This document shows positions 18,283 to 27,769 of a stretch of 64,000 bases of DNA, in pieces. The position numbers and the translations under genes are program-made. The notes beneath the pieces were generated by a model. The model saw only the letters and a program-made list of their open reading frames with translations, had not been told where the DNA came from and did no database searches. Origin of the DNA: Arthrobacter nitroguajacolicus_D (GTDB lineage: Bacteria; Actinomycetota; Actinomycetes; Actinomycetales; Micrococcaceae); assembly GCF_031455195.1 (NCBI RefSeq), contig NZ_JAVDSH010000001.1, forward strand, positions 744,001 to 808,000, read 5' to 3'. How positions within the stretch are numbered: position 1 is the stretch's first letter; each line of letters starts with the position of its first letter.

Positions 18283-18493
18283 GCCAATCCTCCCCTGTTC
18301 GTTACGCATTGGCTGGGTTTACATATCCCGGACCATCTGAATGAAGTTGCATTTCGGGAGTGCGATACCAACACATCAAATGACCTTTCTCGTCCAGATG
18401 CAAAACGGAGTGCAATCTCCACAGCGTATTCGCCATTACCGGTCTGAACCGAAAGGTCAGCCGCCGTCCGGGCATCTGGGTACGATCAAGACC

Positions 18494-19039
18494 ATGGATT
18501 GCATGGAAATACGCGATGAGCTTGTCAATGCAAAACCGAGCCCACCCCTGAAGCTCATGAAGATCGACGCGCCGGGTGTTTACGCTTGGTGGGACCTAAA
18601 CGGCGCCCTCGCCTCGTTCTGGCCCAGCGGCTTTCCGGACGTAGATGCGGCCAAGCCACTGTATGTAGGCATCGCCAGAACGACTCTGGCCGAGCGCGCA
18701 GGCAAGATGCATCTGGAGAAGACCCGGATGTCCACAATCCGCCGTTCATTGGCGGCTTTGCTCGTAGATGAACTCGACCTGCTACGGGGTATCGCCGTGG
18801 ACCCACGACGCCGGACCAAGTTTAGTCTGGCCACAGCAGCCGAGCCGCGCCTGACACACTGGATGATTACGCACCTGCGTACGACCTGGGTGCTCCATCC
18901 ATCACCAGAAGAGGTTGAGAAGGAAATCATCGAGAAGCTCACTCCGCCTCTCAACCATGACCATGCAACAAAAGGCCCCTACGCAAAGCCACTTCAAGCA
19001 CACAGAGACCGTTTGCTTATTCGGGTGACCACCAGTTAG
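18494..19039 (+). CDS. GIY-YIG nuclease-like protein
   Basis: The protein has 181 residues. GVYAWW (about 29-34) and PLYVGIA (about 54-60) give the two halves of the GIY-YIG core. A conserved Arg follows in LAERAGKMHL, and STIRRSLAALL matches the next helix. The region EKLTPPLNHD is typical of the end of such domains. The expected activity is cutting DNA, but the target is unknown. It shares a 210-base divergent promoter region with the EcsC-type gene and stands beside the ApeA/type ISP genes. I chose the ATG at 18494; the frame is open to 18341. Confidence 0.7.
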   Translation: MDCMEIRDELVNAKPSPPLKLMKIDAPGVYAWWDLNGALASFWPSGFPDVDAAKPLYVGIARTTLAERAGKMHLEKTRMSTIRRSLAALLVDELDLLRGIAVDPRRRTKFSLATAAEPRLTHWMITHLRTTWVLHPSPEEVEKEIIEKLTPPLNHDHATKGPYAKPLQAHRDRLLIRVTTS

Positions 19040-19116
19040 CTGCCTTCAGCACGTTTCTCAGTATGCAAGTGCCAGGGCAAGGCCCGCAGCGGTGGCGGCT
19101 CATTACAGCTTCTCGC

Positions 19117-20463
19117 TCACTGCGCCAGGAACCCGTTGAAACTCGTCCCTCTTAGGTTGGAACCGGCCCGGGTTGCCGAACTTTCCCTGACCTCTTCGTC
19201 AATCTCCATTTTGAGGAGTAACAACTGACGGAGGAGCTCCTCTGCGACGATGCTGAGCGCGCGGTACTTTGCGGAATCATCAGCGGTGTCGCTTTGCGGG
19301 GTGGAGGTTGTGGCGGCATGCGCCGTTACATTTCGGTGAGTTGTCGCAAGCTTTATCCAAGCAGCCCGATCAATCCGCAACCTCGCCTCGATGTTGTCGC
19401 CCACAGCGTCGAAGACATCATTCAACTTTTGAGCGAAGGTCCGCTCGTTCTTGAGACCGACGAGCAGCTCGCTCCGCATCGCGGCACTACCGTTTCCCTC
19501 GAAGTGCAGTTTCAGCGCTTCACGGGCATCCTTGAATTCAGTCGCCTGCGCGCCCGTCCAGCGTCGCTTTTCTATTGCCCCGTCAAGATTCGCGTGGGCC
19601 CCCTCGACTGCAGAAATCAGACTCACGAAGCGGTGTTCCGAGTAAACGTCAGGTGACGGAAGGTTCACATACAACACATCTGCAATGGGCCACAACGATT
19701 GCCGTGCTTGCTGAAACCTGTTGACCAAAGTACCGGCCGGTCCGGACCGCTCCATCGAAACAGATTGCGACGAAGAGATTGGTTCTCGCAACGGCGCTTC
19801 CCACCTGGCATATTTCCATACGAACGTCTGACCGGAAGCTGTATGGATTCTTTGTTCGCGGGCGATCGAACGAACACCAGTCAGGCAACCGATGGCCTTG
19901 CGCGCAAGGAACTGAGCTTCATCCAGGAGGGTCAACGCCTGCCGAAGAGGCACCTCCGCCCCGAGGTCAATCGTCAGTAGTCGCGACTTCCGGTCAACGA
20001 CGGCCGTAATTTCTGGAACGTCGACGCTGTTCATGAAGCCCGTGCCGATGACTTCCGCTTCAGAAGAGTTCGCGCCCATCCACTTCGCAAGATTCTGCAC
20101 TCGGAGAGTTGCAGAACGAACCAGCGTTTGCTCTGACGTTGAGGTGGCCCCACCCCCAATCAAGGCGCCTACTCCGGTGTATCTGTCATAACGCTGGTCA
20201 CCGTCCCGAACCACCTGAAAGCTGTGCTTCGTCCCCTCATGAGCCAATAGCAATACCTCGCGCCCGTCTGCGAGAACACCGGCAATGCTTCGCAACCCCC
20301 AATCCCGGTCGGGTCGAGTCGCCTCAATAGTCTCCACAAAAGGCAAATCCATTTCAGCGAAGTAAATACCCGGATAGCGGATGTTCGGAAATCGCGGATC
20401 CCAAAAATCACCGGCTTGACGTTCAAAGGGCGAAGACTCCCAAGGTGACTCGTGGTCAGTCAC
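19117..20463 (-). CDS. ApeA-like HEPN protein, probable abortive-infection effector
   Basis: The protein has 448 residues. The first 250 are beta-rich in appearance (SIAGVLADGREVLLLAHEG and similar), as in the ApeA N-terminal domain. The C-terminal part is helical and carries THRNVTAHA, giving the HEPN R-x4-H motif (R377, H382). ApeA-type HEPN proteins are known anti-phage effectors thought to cut RNA. The GTG start follows the type ISP enzyme's stop by 2 bases, with its ribosome-binding site (GGAG) inside that gene, so the two are coupled. Family assignment is by motif and layout. Confidence 0.6.
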   Translation of the reverse strand: MTDHESPWESSPFERQAGDFWDPRFPNIRYPGIYFAEMDLPFVETIEATRPDRDWGLRSIAGVLADGREVLLLAHEGTKHSFQVVRDGDQRYDRYTGVGALIGGGATSTSEQTLVRSATLRVQNLAKWMGANSSEAEVIGTGFMNSVDVPEITAVVDRKSRLLTIDLGAEVPLRQALTLLDEAQFLARKAIGCLTGVRSIAREQRIHTASGQTFVWKYARWEAPLREPISSSQSVSMERSGPAGTLVNRFQQARQSLWPIADVLYVNLPSPDVYSEHRFVSLISAVEGAHANLDGAIEKRRWTGAQATEFKDAREALKLHFEGNGSAAMRSELLVGLKNERTFAQKLNDVFDAVGDNIEARLRIDRAAWIKLATTHRNVTAHAATTSTPQSDTADDSAKYRALSIVAEELLRQLLLLKMEIDEEVRESSATRAGSNLRGTSFNGFLAQ

Positions 20464-20465
20464 CG

Positions 20466-23400
20466 CTACTCCACAATCTCCAAGGGTGGCAGTCCAGCAA
20501 CAATCTTGTTGGTCTCCAGAGACACCGTGACGATCCGCTTGATCAGGTCGATGATGTAGCGCGGGTCTCCGACTTCACGACAGTAATCGTTCGGATCGTT
20601 GGTGATCTGCGAATCCTTGTGCGTCGTCACCTGATAACGGTCCAGGATCCACTCGATGGCCGACTTGCCGTTGACCTGATAGTCCAACACATCGGCTGGG
20701 ATCCCCTCCAGCGTGATGTTCGCGTTGCAGACAATCCGCGATCGGTCCTTCCGGGCTCCCCAAGACAACTTCTGCACGCGGTAGTAGTCGTACTGGCTCT
20801 CGACGTCGGCGGGCGGTTCTGTCCTGCGGACCTCGATCAGATCGGCCGGCGCCACAGTCTCGTAGTTCAGGTGCAACTCTGCTAGGGACCGGCCTGCCGA
20901 ACTGAAGCCCCAAAAGTCCTTTACCTTCGGGATCCGCGGCAGCATCTTCATCAAGTCCGACTTATAAGTCTCCTTGTACGTCGGGCTGTGGAGCAGCCCA
21001 TAGACGTAGTAGAAGATGTCTTCCTTGGTGATGGCCGCATCCTCATAGAAGGCGCCGTAGGTCGACAGTGTGTCATCCGTGATGTTCTCCCGACGCCGGT
21101 AACCCTCGATGATTACTTCGCCGTTCGCGGGGATAGCCAGCTCATCATCGGGGACGGGCTCGTATGTGTAGAGGGGGAACACTTGGACGGTCTGAGCCGT
21201 AGTATCTGGCAGAAGATTAGTGACTAACGGACTTCCCCCTCGACTGTTCGGACCCGGCCCGGGGTACGTGATTGCGATATTGTGAATGCCCTGTTTGGGA
21301 AATATCCTGTGCTGCTGGTAGATCATGTCGTTCATTTCGCGCCGAAAGTAAACGTACTGACGGCAGAACGGCCTGTAACGGGCGAGCGAAATGGACTGCG
21401 GGTCGTATACGTGCTCGACACCCCGAGCCCTGTCCGTCTGGAGCGATCTATTCCAGCTTATGTTCAAGGGGTCGAGCACCTGTTCTGGGAGACCGAGTTG
21501 GGAGTTGTAGAAGTCGATCATGCGCCCCATGTTGCTTTCTACCTGGTGTTTTGAGAAGTTATAGCACCAAGCATCGCGGTTGGTTTTGATACCGGCTGAA
21601 AACGTCGTGAAAATTGGCGCCGAATCGGTCTCACCCGTCCGCACCTTACGCCCCATCGGGGAGAATCGTCCAAACTTGTCATCTCTGTGGTTGATCCAGT
21701 CGGCAGACTCATTTGGCACCACCGCGACCCAATTTGTTCCTTCCAGGGAACCCTCAAGTGACAGAGTGTCAAGCTTCTGTTCCTTGGTCAATTGACCGCC
21801 GATGTCGGCGTAGTTGATGCTCACGGCGCCGACGTGCGACAAGTTCCGTATCAGAATACAAACCGCGATTTGCGATCGAGATCCCTCGCCGAAGACGTTC
21901 CCACCTTCCTGCCTCCGAACATCTCCGGAAGTCCTCGCGTTGCCGCGCAAATTATAGACAAAGATTCGACTGAATTCGCTAGCGAATGTTTTGCGAATCC
22001 CATCAGCCGACCTGCTATCGATGAAGGCACCAGCTGACACGAATGCGATGACTCCATTGCCCTTGATCCGGTTGGTGGCCCATCGGATACCGCGGATGTA
22101 GGAATCGTAGAGACTGTTCTTGTTCGTACCTGTCGAGAGTTTCGCGTAGGTGCCGGCTATGGAAGCGTCCAATGCCGGGTATTTCTGATTCTGATTGTTG
22201 TCGTTTGCACTCGTTTGCCCGGCGGAGTATGGCGGGTTCATGACGATCACGCGGATGTCTTGGTTCTTCTGTCGAACAACTCGTGCGTGGTTCTCCGGGA
22301 AGATTCCGGTGGCTTCCAACTGACCGTCGCTCTCGTTCAGCTGGAAGGTGTCGGTAAGAGCAATGCCGTCGAACGGCACGTAGCCGGTTTCGACACCTGC
22401 TGTGGCTGCCACTTCCGAGTAGACCGTCTCAATATTGATGGCGGCGATGTAGTAACTGAGCAGGACGATCTCGTTCGCGAACAACTCTTGGGTGTACTTG
22501 CGGTGCAGGTCCTCCGGCTTGATGAGCCCGGTCTGGAGCAAGCGGGTCAGGAACGTGCCCGTCCCAACGAAAGGCTCCAAGATGGAGACGCCCTCATCGG
22601 ACAGTGTCTTGCCGAACTCCAGGCGCAGGGCTGCATCGGCCGAACGCAGGATGTAGTCGACAACCGGAACTGGTGTGAAGACGATGCCAAGCCTGTCAGC
22701 AACGCGGGGGAAAGCGTTGCGGAAGAAGTTGTCGTAGAGCTCTACGATGATGGCCTGCTTGGCTGCCGCATTATCGATCTTGGAGACTCGGGCACGGACC
22801 GAATCGTAGAACTTCTCCAGGCCTTTGCTTTCCCTCTCAAACACGGCGTTTGAACCAAGTGTGTCGAGTATGCTCTGCATGGCACGCGAGACGGGGTTGT
22901 GCTCGGTGAAGTTGGAATCAGCGAACATTGCGTCGAAAACCGGCTTGGTCACCAAGTGCTGGGCGAGCATCTCTACCGCCTGGGCGTCGTCAATTTCAGG
23001 GTTCAGATTCTCCCGGAGCCCAGCAACAAACCCGTCAAAAGCGTCGCGGTGGCTGGAGTCAGCATCTTCGAGCAAATCGTTGATCAGGTCGATGTGCTTC
23101 TTGGCAATGGAGGCAATGTCTTTGGACCAGTCCTCCCAGTACCAGCGGTTGCCGCACTTGTCCACGATCTTCGCGTAGACAGAGTCCTTCCACTCCTCCA
23201 CCGGGAATGTCAGGGTCGTCTGCGTCCCTGGATCCAGGGGGGCCGGCCCAGGTTCCACATCCGGGCTGGGAGTCGGATCGATAACGGGATCCTTCTTCTT
23301 CGGCTTCAGGTCAATCTTGTCGACGATGATCGATTCCGGCGCCTTGTTATTCAGCTCGATCTGATTGATGGAAGAATCCATCCGCTCATCGTGCGCGCGC

Positions 23401-25376
23401 AGCGCCTGAAGGACCTGCCAGACCACCTTGTAGCGCTGGTTGTCTTTCAGAGCCTCAGAAGTGGACATGCCTTCCGGTATTGCAATCGGAAGGATGATAT
23501 AGCCGAACTTCTTGACCTCACCGGTTTCGGAGTCGACGTGATTGCGCATGACCCGGCCGACGGCCTGGATGACGTCAACCATGGAGTTTCGTGGGTTCAT
23601 GAACAGGACTGCGTCCAAGGACGGGACATCAACACCCTCTGTCAGGCAGCGCGCGTTGGTCAGGATCCGGCAGGTCGGCTGTTCCTTTTTCGGCCAGGAC
23701 CCGTCGGCATTTCTGGGCGCAGTCCGGTCATCGACCAAGATGACGTCAGCATCAGCCTTCAGCCAGTCGAGCCTCTCCCCTCGACGAACAGCGTTAAAGC
23801 CGCCGTCGATGTGTTTGACCTCCACCCGCAGGTCATCCGTTGGATCATCGTTGGTGAGGTCTGTGAGGTGAAGGCGCGTCAGGTCCTGGAACTCTGCCTC
23901 GATTATTTGGGACGCCTTGATGGAACGGTTGAAAGCCACTGCCCGTCGCATGGGCTGCCAATCCTGGCCGAAGCCCTCCTGGAACTCACCAGCCCTCCGT
24001 TTTGCCAAACCGTTCCAGACGCCCACCAGCTTGGCAATATCATCGATATTCAGTTCACTGTTGCTGTCGGCCAGCTGATCCTGGAAAGTCGTCCGCACCT
24101 GAGTCTCGTCGACACCCAAAACGAGAACCTTATAATCGGTCAGGAGTTTCTGTTCGACAGCTTCACCGAACCCAATTCTGTAGAACACTGGCCCGTAGAT
24201 CGACTGATCATCCATGGAGCACAGCTCCGCGTCCTTCTCGCGGGCGGCGTCCTTGGTGTTGTCGTTGAAGATCCTTGGCGTAGCCGTCATGTAGACACGC
24301 TTATTGCCGGAGATCCATTGGTTGTCGTGGACCTTCACGAAGTGCGATTCGCCGTCGCCGGCCAAGGTAGCGCCGGTGGTGCGGTGCGCCTCATCGCAAA
24401 TGATGAGGTCGAAGTCGGGCAGGCCGGCCTGCTGGGCAGCCCTCACCGCATCAATGGACTGGTACGTGGAGAACACCACAGTCATGCCCTCGTCCAAGGA
24501 CCGGGAGCTCATGGCTTCAATAAGCTTGGTGCCGTCGGTCGTGGCAGGGATCTGCAGATCGTGCAGCGCCACGTCGGTCAGATCAGTGTCTTTGACCCGG
24601 CCAACCTTGTTGTCAGAGCAGACCGCGTATGCGTGCATGGGCTGCTCGGTCTCGTCCGACCATTCCTTCAGCGACTGAGACATCAGCGCAAGGGACGGCA
24701 CCATGAACAGGATCCGGGCATGACCGAGGTCTTCGGCGATCCGCTCGGCCAGCTTCAGCGACGTGAAGGTTTTTCCGGTGCCACAGGCCATGATCAGCTT
24801 GCCGCGGTCATTGGCCTCAAAGCCTTTTAGCGCCGCTTGGACGGCCTTGTGTTGGTGCGGGCGCAGTTGCTTCTTGTCGAACAACTTTGGCGTGGTAGGT
24901 GCGGTCAGGTCGTACGTCGACCAGTCAATGTTTGAGTGTCGAAAGTCGCCCAGTCCGATCCGCTGCACCGGCACGTGCCGGTTCTCGAGCATCTCCAGCG
25001 CGTTGTTCGACCAGTCACCCTCTGTGGTATCGACCACGACCGCGTTCGTGAAGGGCTTCTTCGAAGACGCTGACAGGAAGGAGTCGATATCGTGCTTTTG
25101 GATCCTGTAGTCAGGGGCGTAGAACTTCACTTGGATAGCAGTCAGGCCGCCGTCGGTACGGGCCGCGACCAGATCGATGCCGTTGTCCTTATTGGTGAAG
25201 TTGGCTGGACGTTCGGGCCAGTCCCGCCACAGCCAAACGTCCGTGTACTGAGGTGCGTGGACCCCGTCGTTCCTTAGATACTGCTCGACCAACTGTTCGA
25301 GGTAGCTGCCCTTCATCCGCTCGGAATCCGAAAGGCTACGGTAGGTGGCAAGCAGCTCGTCAAACGTAGTGGTCAC
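20466..25376 (-). CDS. Single-chain type ISP restriction-modification enzyme (LlaGI-like)
   Basis: The protein has 1636 residues with domains in the expected order. An Mrr-like nuclease lies at about 20-150, with D68 and Q82-x-K84. A superfamily 2 helicase follows, with Walker A ACGTGKT at 197-203, DEAH at 328-331, and QAVGRVMRN near 604-612. After a linker comes an adenine methyltransferase with motif I EPFVGTGTF near 934-942 and NPPY at 1047-1050. The last 450 residues should be target recognition. Such enzymes methylate one strand of a short site and translocate along DNA to cut it. No break is visible. The GTG start has TGGGGA upstream. Confidence 0.88.
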   Translation of the reverse strand: MTTTFDELLATYRSLSDSERMKGSYLEQLVEQYLRNDGVHAPQYTDVWLWRDWPERPANFTNKDNGIDLVAARTDGGLTAIQVKFYAPDYRIQKHDIDSFLSASSKKPFTNAVVVDTTEGDWSNNALEMLENRHVPVQRIGLGDFRHSNIDWSTYDLTAPTTPKLFDKKQLRPHQHKAVQAALKGFEANDRGKLIMACGTGKTFTSLKLAERIAEDLGHARILFMVPSLALMSQSLKEWSDETEQPMHAYAVCSDNKVGRVKDTDLTDVALHDLQIPATTDGTKLIEAMSSRSLDEGMTVVFSTYQSIDAVRAAQQAGLPDFDLIICDEAHRTTGATLAGDGESHFVKVHDNQWISGNKRVYMTATPRIFNDNTKDAAREKDAELCSMDDQSIYGPVFYRIGFGEAVEQKLLTDYKVLVLGVDETQVRTTFQDQLADSNSELNIDDIAKLVGVWNGLAKRRAGEFQEGFGQDWQPMRRAVAFNRSIKASQIIEAEFQDLTRLHLTDLTNDDPTDDLRVEVKHIDGGFNAVRRGERLDWLKADADVILVDDRTAPRNADGSWPKKEQPTCRILTNARCLTEGVDVPSLDAVLFMNPRNSMVDVIQAVGRVMRNHVDSETGEVKKFGYIILPIAIPEGMSTSEALKDNQRYKVVWQVLQALRAHDERMDSSINQIELNNKAPESIIVDKIDLKPKKKDPVIDPTPSPDVEPGPAPLDPGTQTTLTFPVEEWKDSVYAKIVDKCGNRWYWEDWSKDIASIAKKHIDLINDLLEDADSSHRDAFDGFVAGLRENLNPEIDDAQAVEMLAQHLVTKPVFDAMFADSNFTEHNPVSRAMQSILDTLGSNAVFERESKGLEKFYDSVRARVSKIDNAAAKQAIIVELYDNFFRNAFPRVADRLGIVFTPVPVVDYILRSADAALRLEFGKTLSDEGVSILEPFVGTGTFLTRLLQTGLIKPEDLHRKYTQELFANEIVLLSYYIAAINIETVYSEVAATAGVETGYVPFDGIALTDTFQLNESDGQLEATGIFPENHARVVRQKNQDIRVIVMNPPYSAGQTSANDNNQNQKYPALDASIAGTYAKLSTGTNKNSLYDSYIRGIRWATNRIKGNGVIAFVSAGAFIDSRSADGIRKTFASEFSRIFVYNLRGNARTSGDVRRQEGGNVFGEGSRSQIAVCILIRNLSHVGAVSINYADIGGQLTKEQKLDTLSLEGSLEGTNWVAVVPNESADWINHRDDKFGRFSPMGRKVRTGETDSAPIFTTFSAGIKTNRDAWCYNFSKHQVESNMGRMIDFYNSQLGLPEQVLDPLNISWNRSLQTDRARGVEHVYDPQSISLARYRPFCRQYVYFRREMNDMIYQQHRIFPKQGIHNIAITYPGPGPNSRGGSPLVTNLLPDTTAQTVQVFPLYTYEPVPDDELAIPANGEVIIEGYRRRENITDDTLSTYGAFYEDAAITKEDIFYYVYGLLHSPTYKETYKSDLMKMLPRIPKVKDFWGFSSAGRSLAELHLNYETVAPADLIEVRRTEPPADVESQYDYYRVQKLSWGARKDRSRIVCNANITLEGIPADVLDYQVNGKSAIEWILDRYQVTTHKDSQITNDPNDYCREVGDPRYIIDLIKRIVTVSLETNKIVAGLPPLEIVE

Positions 25377-25549
25377 AGTTTTCCCCAGGATGGTGCGGAC
25401 AATAACAGAGGAAGATCCTCAGGACTCGTCTGATTCTATGTGGACGCCGCACACCTTACGGAATGACAGGCGGAGGGAACCACGATCGAAAAGGAACACT
25501 GAAATCAAGTCCGTGCCCCACCATCGACGCTGAGTAATATGTTGCCTCC

Positions 25550-25849
25550 TTGACGGCGTACCCGGATCGGCGTGTTGACCTGCAGCTTCACACTGACGAC
25601 GGGCGTAGCCTTGGCCTGTTTGATTCGTGGGGCTTCAGAACAGTGGATGGAAGCGTCTCGGCTACCTGCGAAGCCCGTATCGGCAAAGGCGGCGTGCTGG
25701 AGTTCGCACCGCCGGAGTGGCTGTCGCCTGGCTTCTGGGAGAACTACTACGACGGTGACCAGGAAGCCGCGAAGATCGTGCAGACCGAACTCAGCAAGAT
25801 CGCCGCCTTCCCGCTCGAACCCAGAATCTCCGATCTCACAGCACCATGA
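25550..25849 (+). CDS. Small protein of unknown function, first of an overlapping pair
   Basis: The frame has 99 residues from a TTG; no better in-frame start lies between it and the previous stop, and no ribosome-binding site is clear, so the true start is uncertain. It is acidic, with a beta-rich first half (DLQLHTDDGRSLGLFDSWGF) and a helical end. I do not recognise the family. Its stop overlaps the next gene in ATGA. The size and pairing suggest an immunity or toxin-antitoxin type pair, but nothing in the residues proves it. Confidence 0.5.
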   Translation: MTAYPDRRVDLQLHTDDGRSLGLFDSWGFRTVDGSVSATCEARIGKGGVLEFAPPEWLSPGFWENYYDGDQEAAKIVQTELSKIAAFPLEPRISDLTAP

Positions 25850-26217
25850 CTTTACTGGAACTCCAGGCAGCGGCTGACCAAGTAACCACAGTACAAGCTA
25901 CTGATCCATGGAAAGCCCAGATGCTGGTGCTGCTGCACTTCATCAAAGAACTCCAGACACCAGCTCAATTGCAGTCTGTGCTGCACACTGCGGACGCCCA
26001 CTGGAACTTGGGCAAAGGCACGCCGTTAACCCTGGAAACAGCCAAAAGTGAGTTTTGGGCGTCCCTGAATGAGTCCGAAACAGACACTCGCTTGGATAGC
26101 CACGACACCAGATTCGACCGTGCCCTTCCGTACGTTCTTGAACCCTTAGGCGCTGACGAGGACTACAGGTCAGATATTGGAGACTGGTTCGCCGGTGTTG
26201 TGTGGGACATCCGCTGA
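25846..26217 (+). CDS. Small acidic protein of unknown function, second of an overlapping pair
   Basis: The protein has 123 residues, mainly helical in composition and acidic, with no membrane segment and no recognised motif. Its ATG overlaps the stop of the upstream gene by four bases, so it is probably translated from the same message. It faces the excisionase-like HTH gene at 26246. The strong coupling supports a real two-gene unit of unknown role in the defence cargo. Confidence 0.55.
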   Translation: MTLLELQAAADQVTTVQATDPWKAQMLVLLHFIKELQTPAQLQSVLHTADAHWNLGKGTPLTLETAKSEFWASLNESETDTRLDSHDTRFDRALPYVLEPLGADEDYRSDIGDWFAGVVWDIR

Positions 26218-26245
26218 CATCACCTGCGATGTGCGAACAGGGCAG

Positions 26246-26476
26246 TCACTCCGGGAGGTCACCAGCAGCAATATGCTCCGCAGTCAGTTTGTACGCCTCA
26301 GAGATGTAATCCTCGACGTCTGTGGCGCCGATGCGCCAAACGTTCCGGCCGCCGACCTGGATCCCGCGGAGATCCCCGGTCCTCGGCAGTGCCCTGACCT
26401 GGCTCGCTGAGACGTTCAGTTCCTCGGCTACTTGCTCAATAGTCAGGAACCGATGCTTCTTGATCTCATCGGACAT
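26246..26476 (-). CDS. Excisionase-type helix-turn-helix protein (MerR-like HTH_17)
   Basis: The protein has 76 residues. RFLTIEQVAEELNVSASQVR is the start of a winged helix-turn-helix of the excisionase/MerR type, and GGRNVWRIGATDVEDYISEA is the usual second half. Such proteins bind DNA as small regulators or directionality factors. It lies far from the integrase and next to a decayed lipoprotein, so here it may be a regulator rather than the element's Xis. Confidence 0.75.
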   Translation of the reverse strand: MSDEIKKHRFLTIEQVAEELNVSASQVRALPRTGDLRGIQVGGRNVWRIGATDVEDYISEAYKLTAEHIAAGDLPE

Positions 26477-26666
26477 CCATCCATCCTAGAACGGGCAGAA
26501 TCTGTCCTGTGCTGCTGGATCGGGACTGCGAACCACCGTTGCCAACGCTCGAATAGCCTCCAAAGTAACCATCCATCGTGCGCCAGAGACGACCGAGCGC
26601 CATGGACTTTGCACTGCCGTGGGTTATGTTTGCGCTGAAAGCCGTGAAACACCAAGGGAGATTTTC

Positions 26667-27127
26667 GTGCTGAGAACCAACCTGGCTCGCAAGATCACGG
26701 CTGGCGCTGCGGCTGTGCTATTCGTTGCGGCAATGCCGGCTTGCAGTATCAAAATTCTTCCCCGACCTACCGCTACTGAACTTGCTGGCGTGTGGGTCAA
26801 TGGAGAAACCCGCCTCACCCTGATGAGCGACAGAACCTTCACCTTGAAGAATGCCCCGACATATACCGATCCTTTTGGAGATCAAAACTGGCGGACGGAA
26901 AGCCCGGACACCTATGACTTGGCCGGAAATTGCCCCGTGAAACATTCGGTGTGGTTCTGTCCCCAACTACCGGAAGCAGGACAACCCTGAGCCTCGATCA
27001 ATCGTCCGGTGAGTGGGTGCTGTTTTTCGGCATCGACCCCGGCAGCGGTGACCCGCGGTGTTCCGATCTCGTGCGCGAGGGATCCAAAAGCACGCCACGG
27101 AAACCCAAAGACTGCATCATCTATTGA
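26667..27127 (+). pseudogene. Frameshifted secreted lipoprotein
   Basis: The GTG at 26667 has an AAGGGAG ribosome-binding site and opens a clear signal peptide: MLRTNLARK, a hydrophobic stretch, then a lipobox AMPAC. The mature part (LAGVWVNGETRLTLMSDRTF, then NAPTYTDPFGDQNW) runs to a premature stop at 26990. From about 26930 a second frame continues the same kind of sequence (TTLSLDQSSGEWVLFFGID, then DPRCSDLVREGS) and stops at 27127. A shift near 26930-26945 explains both. The product would have been a small surface lipoprotein of unknown role. Confidence 0.7.
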
Positions 27128-27769
27128 TGCTCGCAGCACCCAGAACCATCAATCAACAGCCCAATGACATGACGCCTGACGGCCCTGGTGGTCAACGCTA
27201 CTGACGGCAGCGTGGGCAGCGGTTTCAATGAAGTCCTTCGATCCACAGGCCGCGAAGTACCAACACGGATGTGGATCGCGAACGGATGGCAGCGGTTGAA
27301 CGGCTGGGTTGCTACAGGCTTTACTGCACTGATGTACCGGATGATGCTGAACCCCGGTTGACTGCCAAGTACGAGAAGCGAGTCCGGCCCGCAAAGGAAC
27401 TGCCCCGCCCAAAGCCGGTTTGTGTCGTACACGGGATCCAGCTTCCCGCCACCGGGGTCTGCGACGACTGCGCATAGGTCTTCACAGGCATCTCTGGAAG
27501 TGCTTGATGCCCTAACAAGTCGGGAAAGACAGTGCACCTAAGACCTACGGCCTACCCACAAACTCCAATGAATCCCACCATCGGTGGTGGGACCACCAGA
27601 TGCTGACCGCTCACATTGAGCCGCCCCAGCCACGAACCCCCCGGACCTATAACCTTGCAACGGGTGGGCTGTGAGCTCATATTCAATTTGGGTGGCCACC
27701 ATAGGCAGCGATCTCTGTCGAAGTGGGCGTATGGACCACCCGTGATACCGAGAATAGAAGGCGGAATAA
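27128..27769. other. Mostly non-coding stretch with a possible gene fragment
   Basis: No intact gene is convincing. A plus-strand frame at 27271-27477 is described separately. An ATG at 27227 opens a short frame (MKSFDPQAAKYQHG) that stops after about 23 codons and may be the broken start of the same gene. The last 50 bases should hold the promoter of the nuclease gene at 27770. Confidence 0.5.
27271..27477 (+). pseudogene. Fragment ending in a Cys-rich (zinc-ribbon-like) tail
   Basis: The frame ends PVCVVHGIQLPATGVCDDCA, with a C-x2-H ... C-x2-C spacing like small zinc ribbons. The upstream part does not look like a full domain and no ribosome-binding site is visible. It is probably the 3' end of a decayed gene. 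Confidence 0.3.

Noticed and set aside
22899..24830. 643-residue open frame on the plus strand opposite the type ISP gene
   Set aside because: It is the antisense of a well-supported gene with conserved helicase motifs. Long opposite frames are common in GC-rich DNA, and the product shows no domain.
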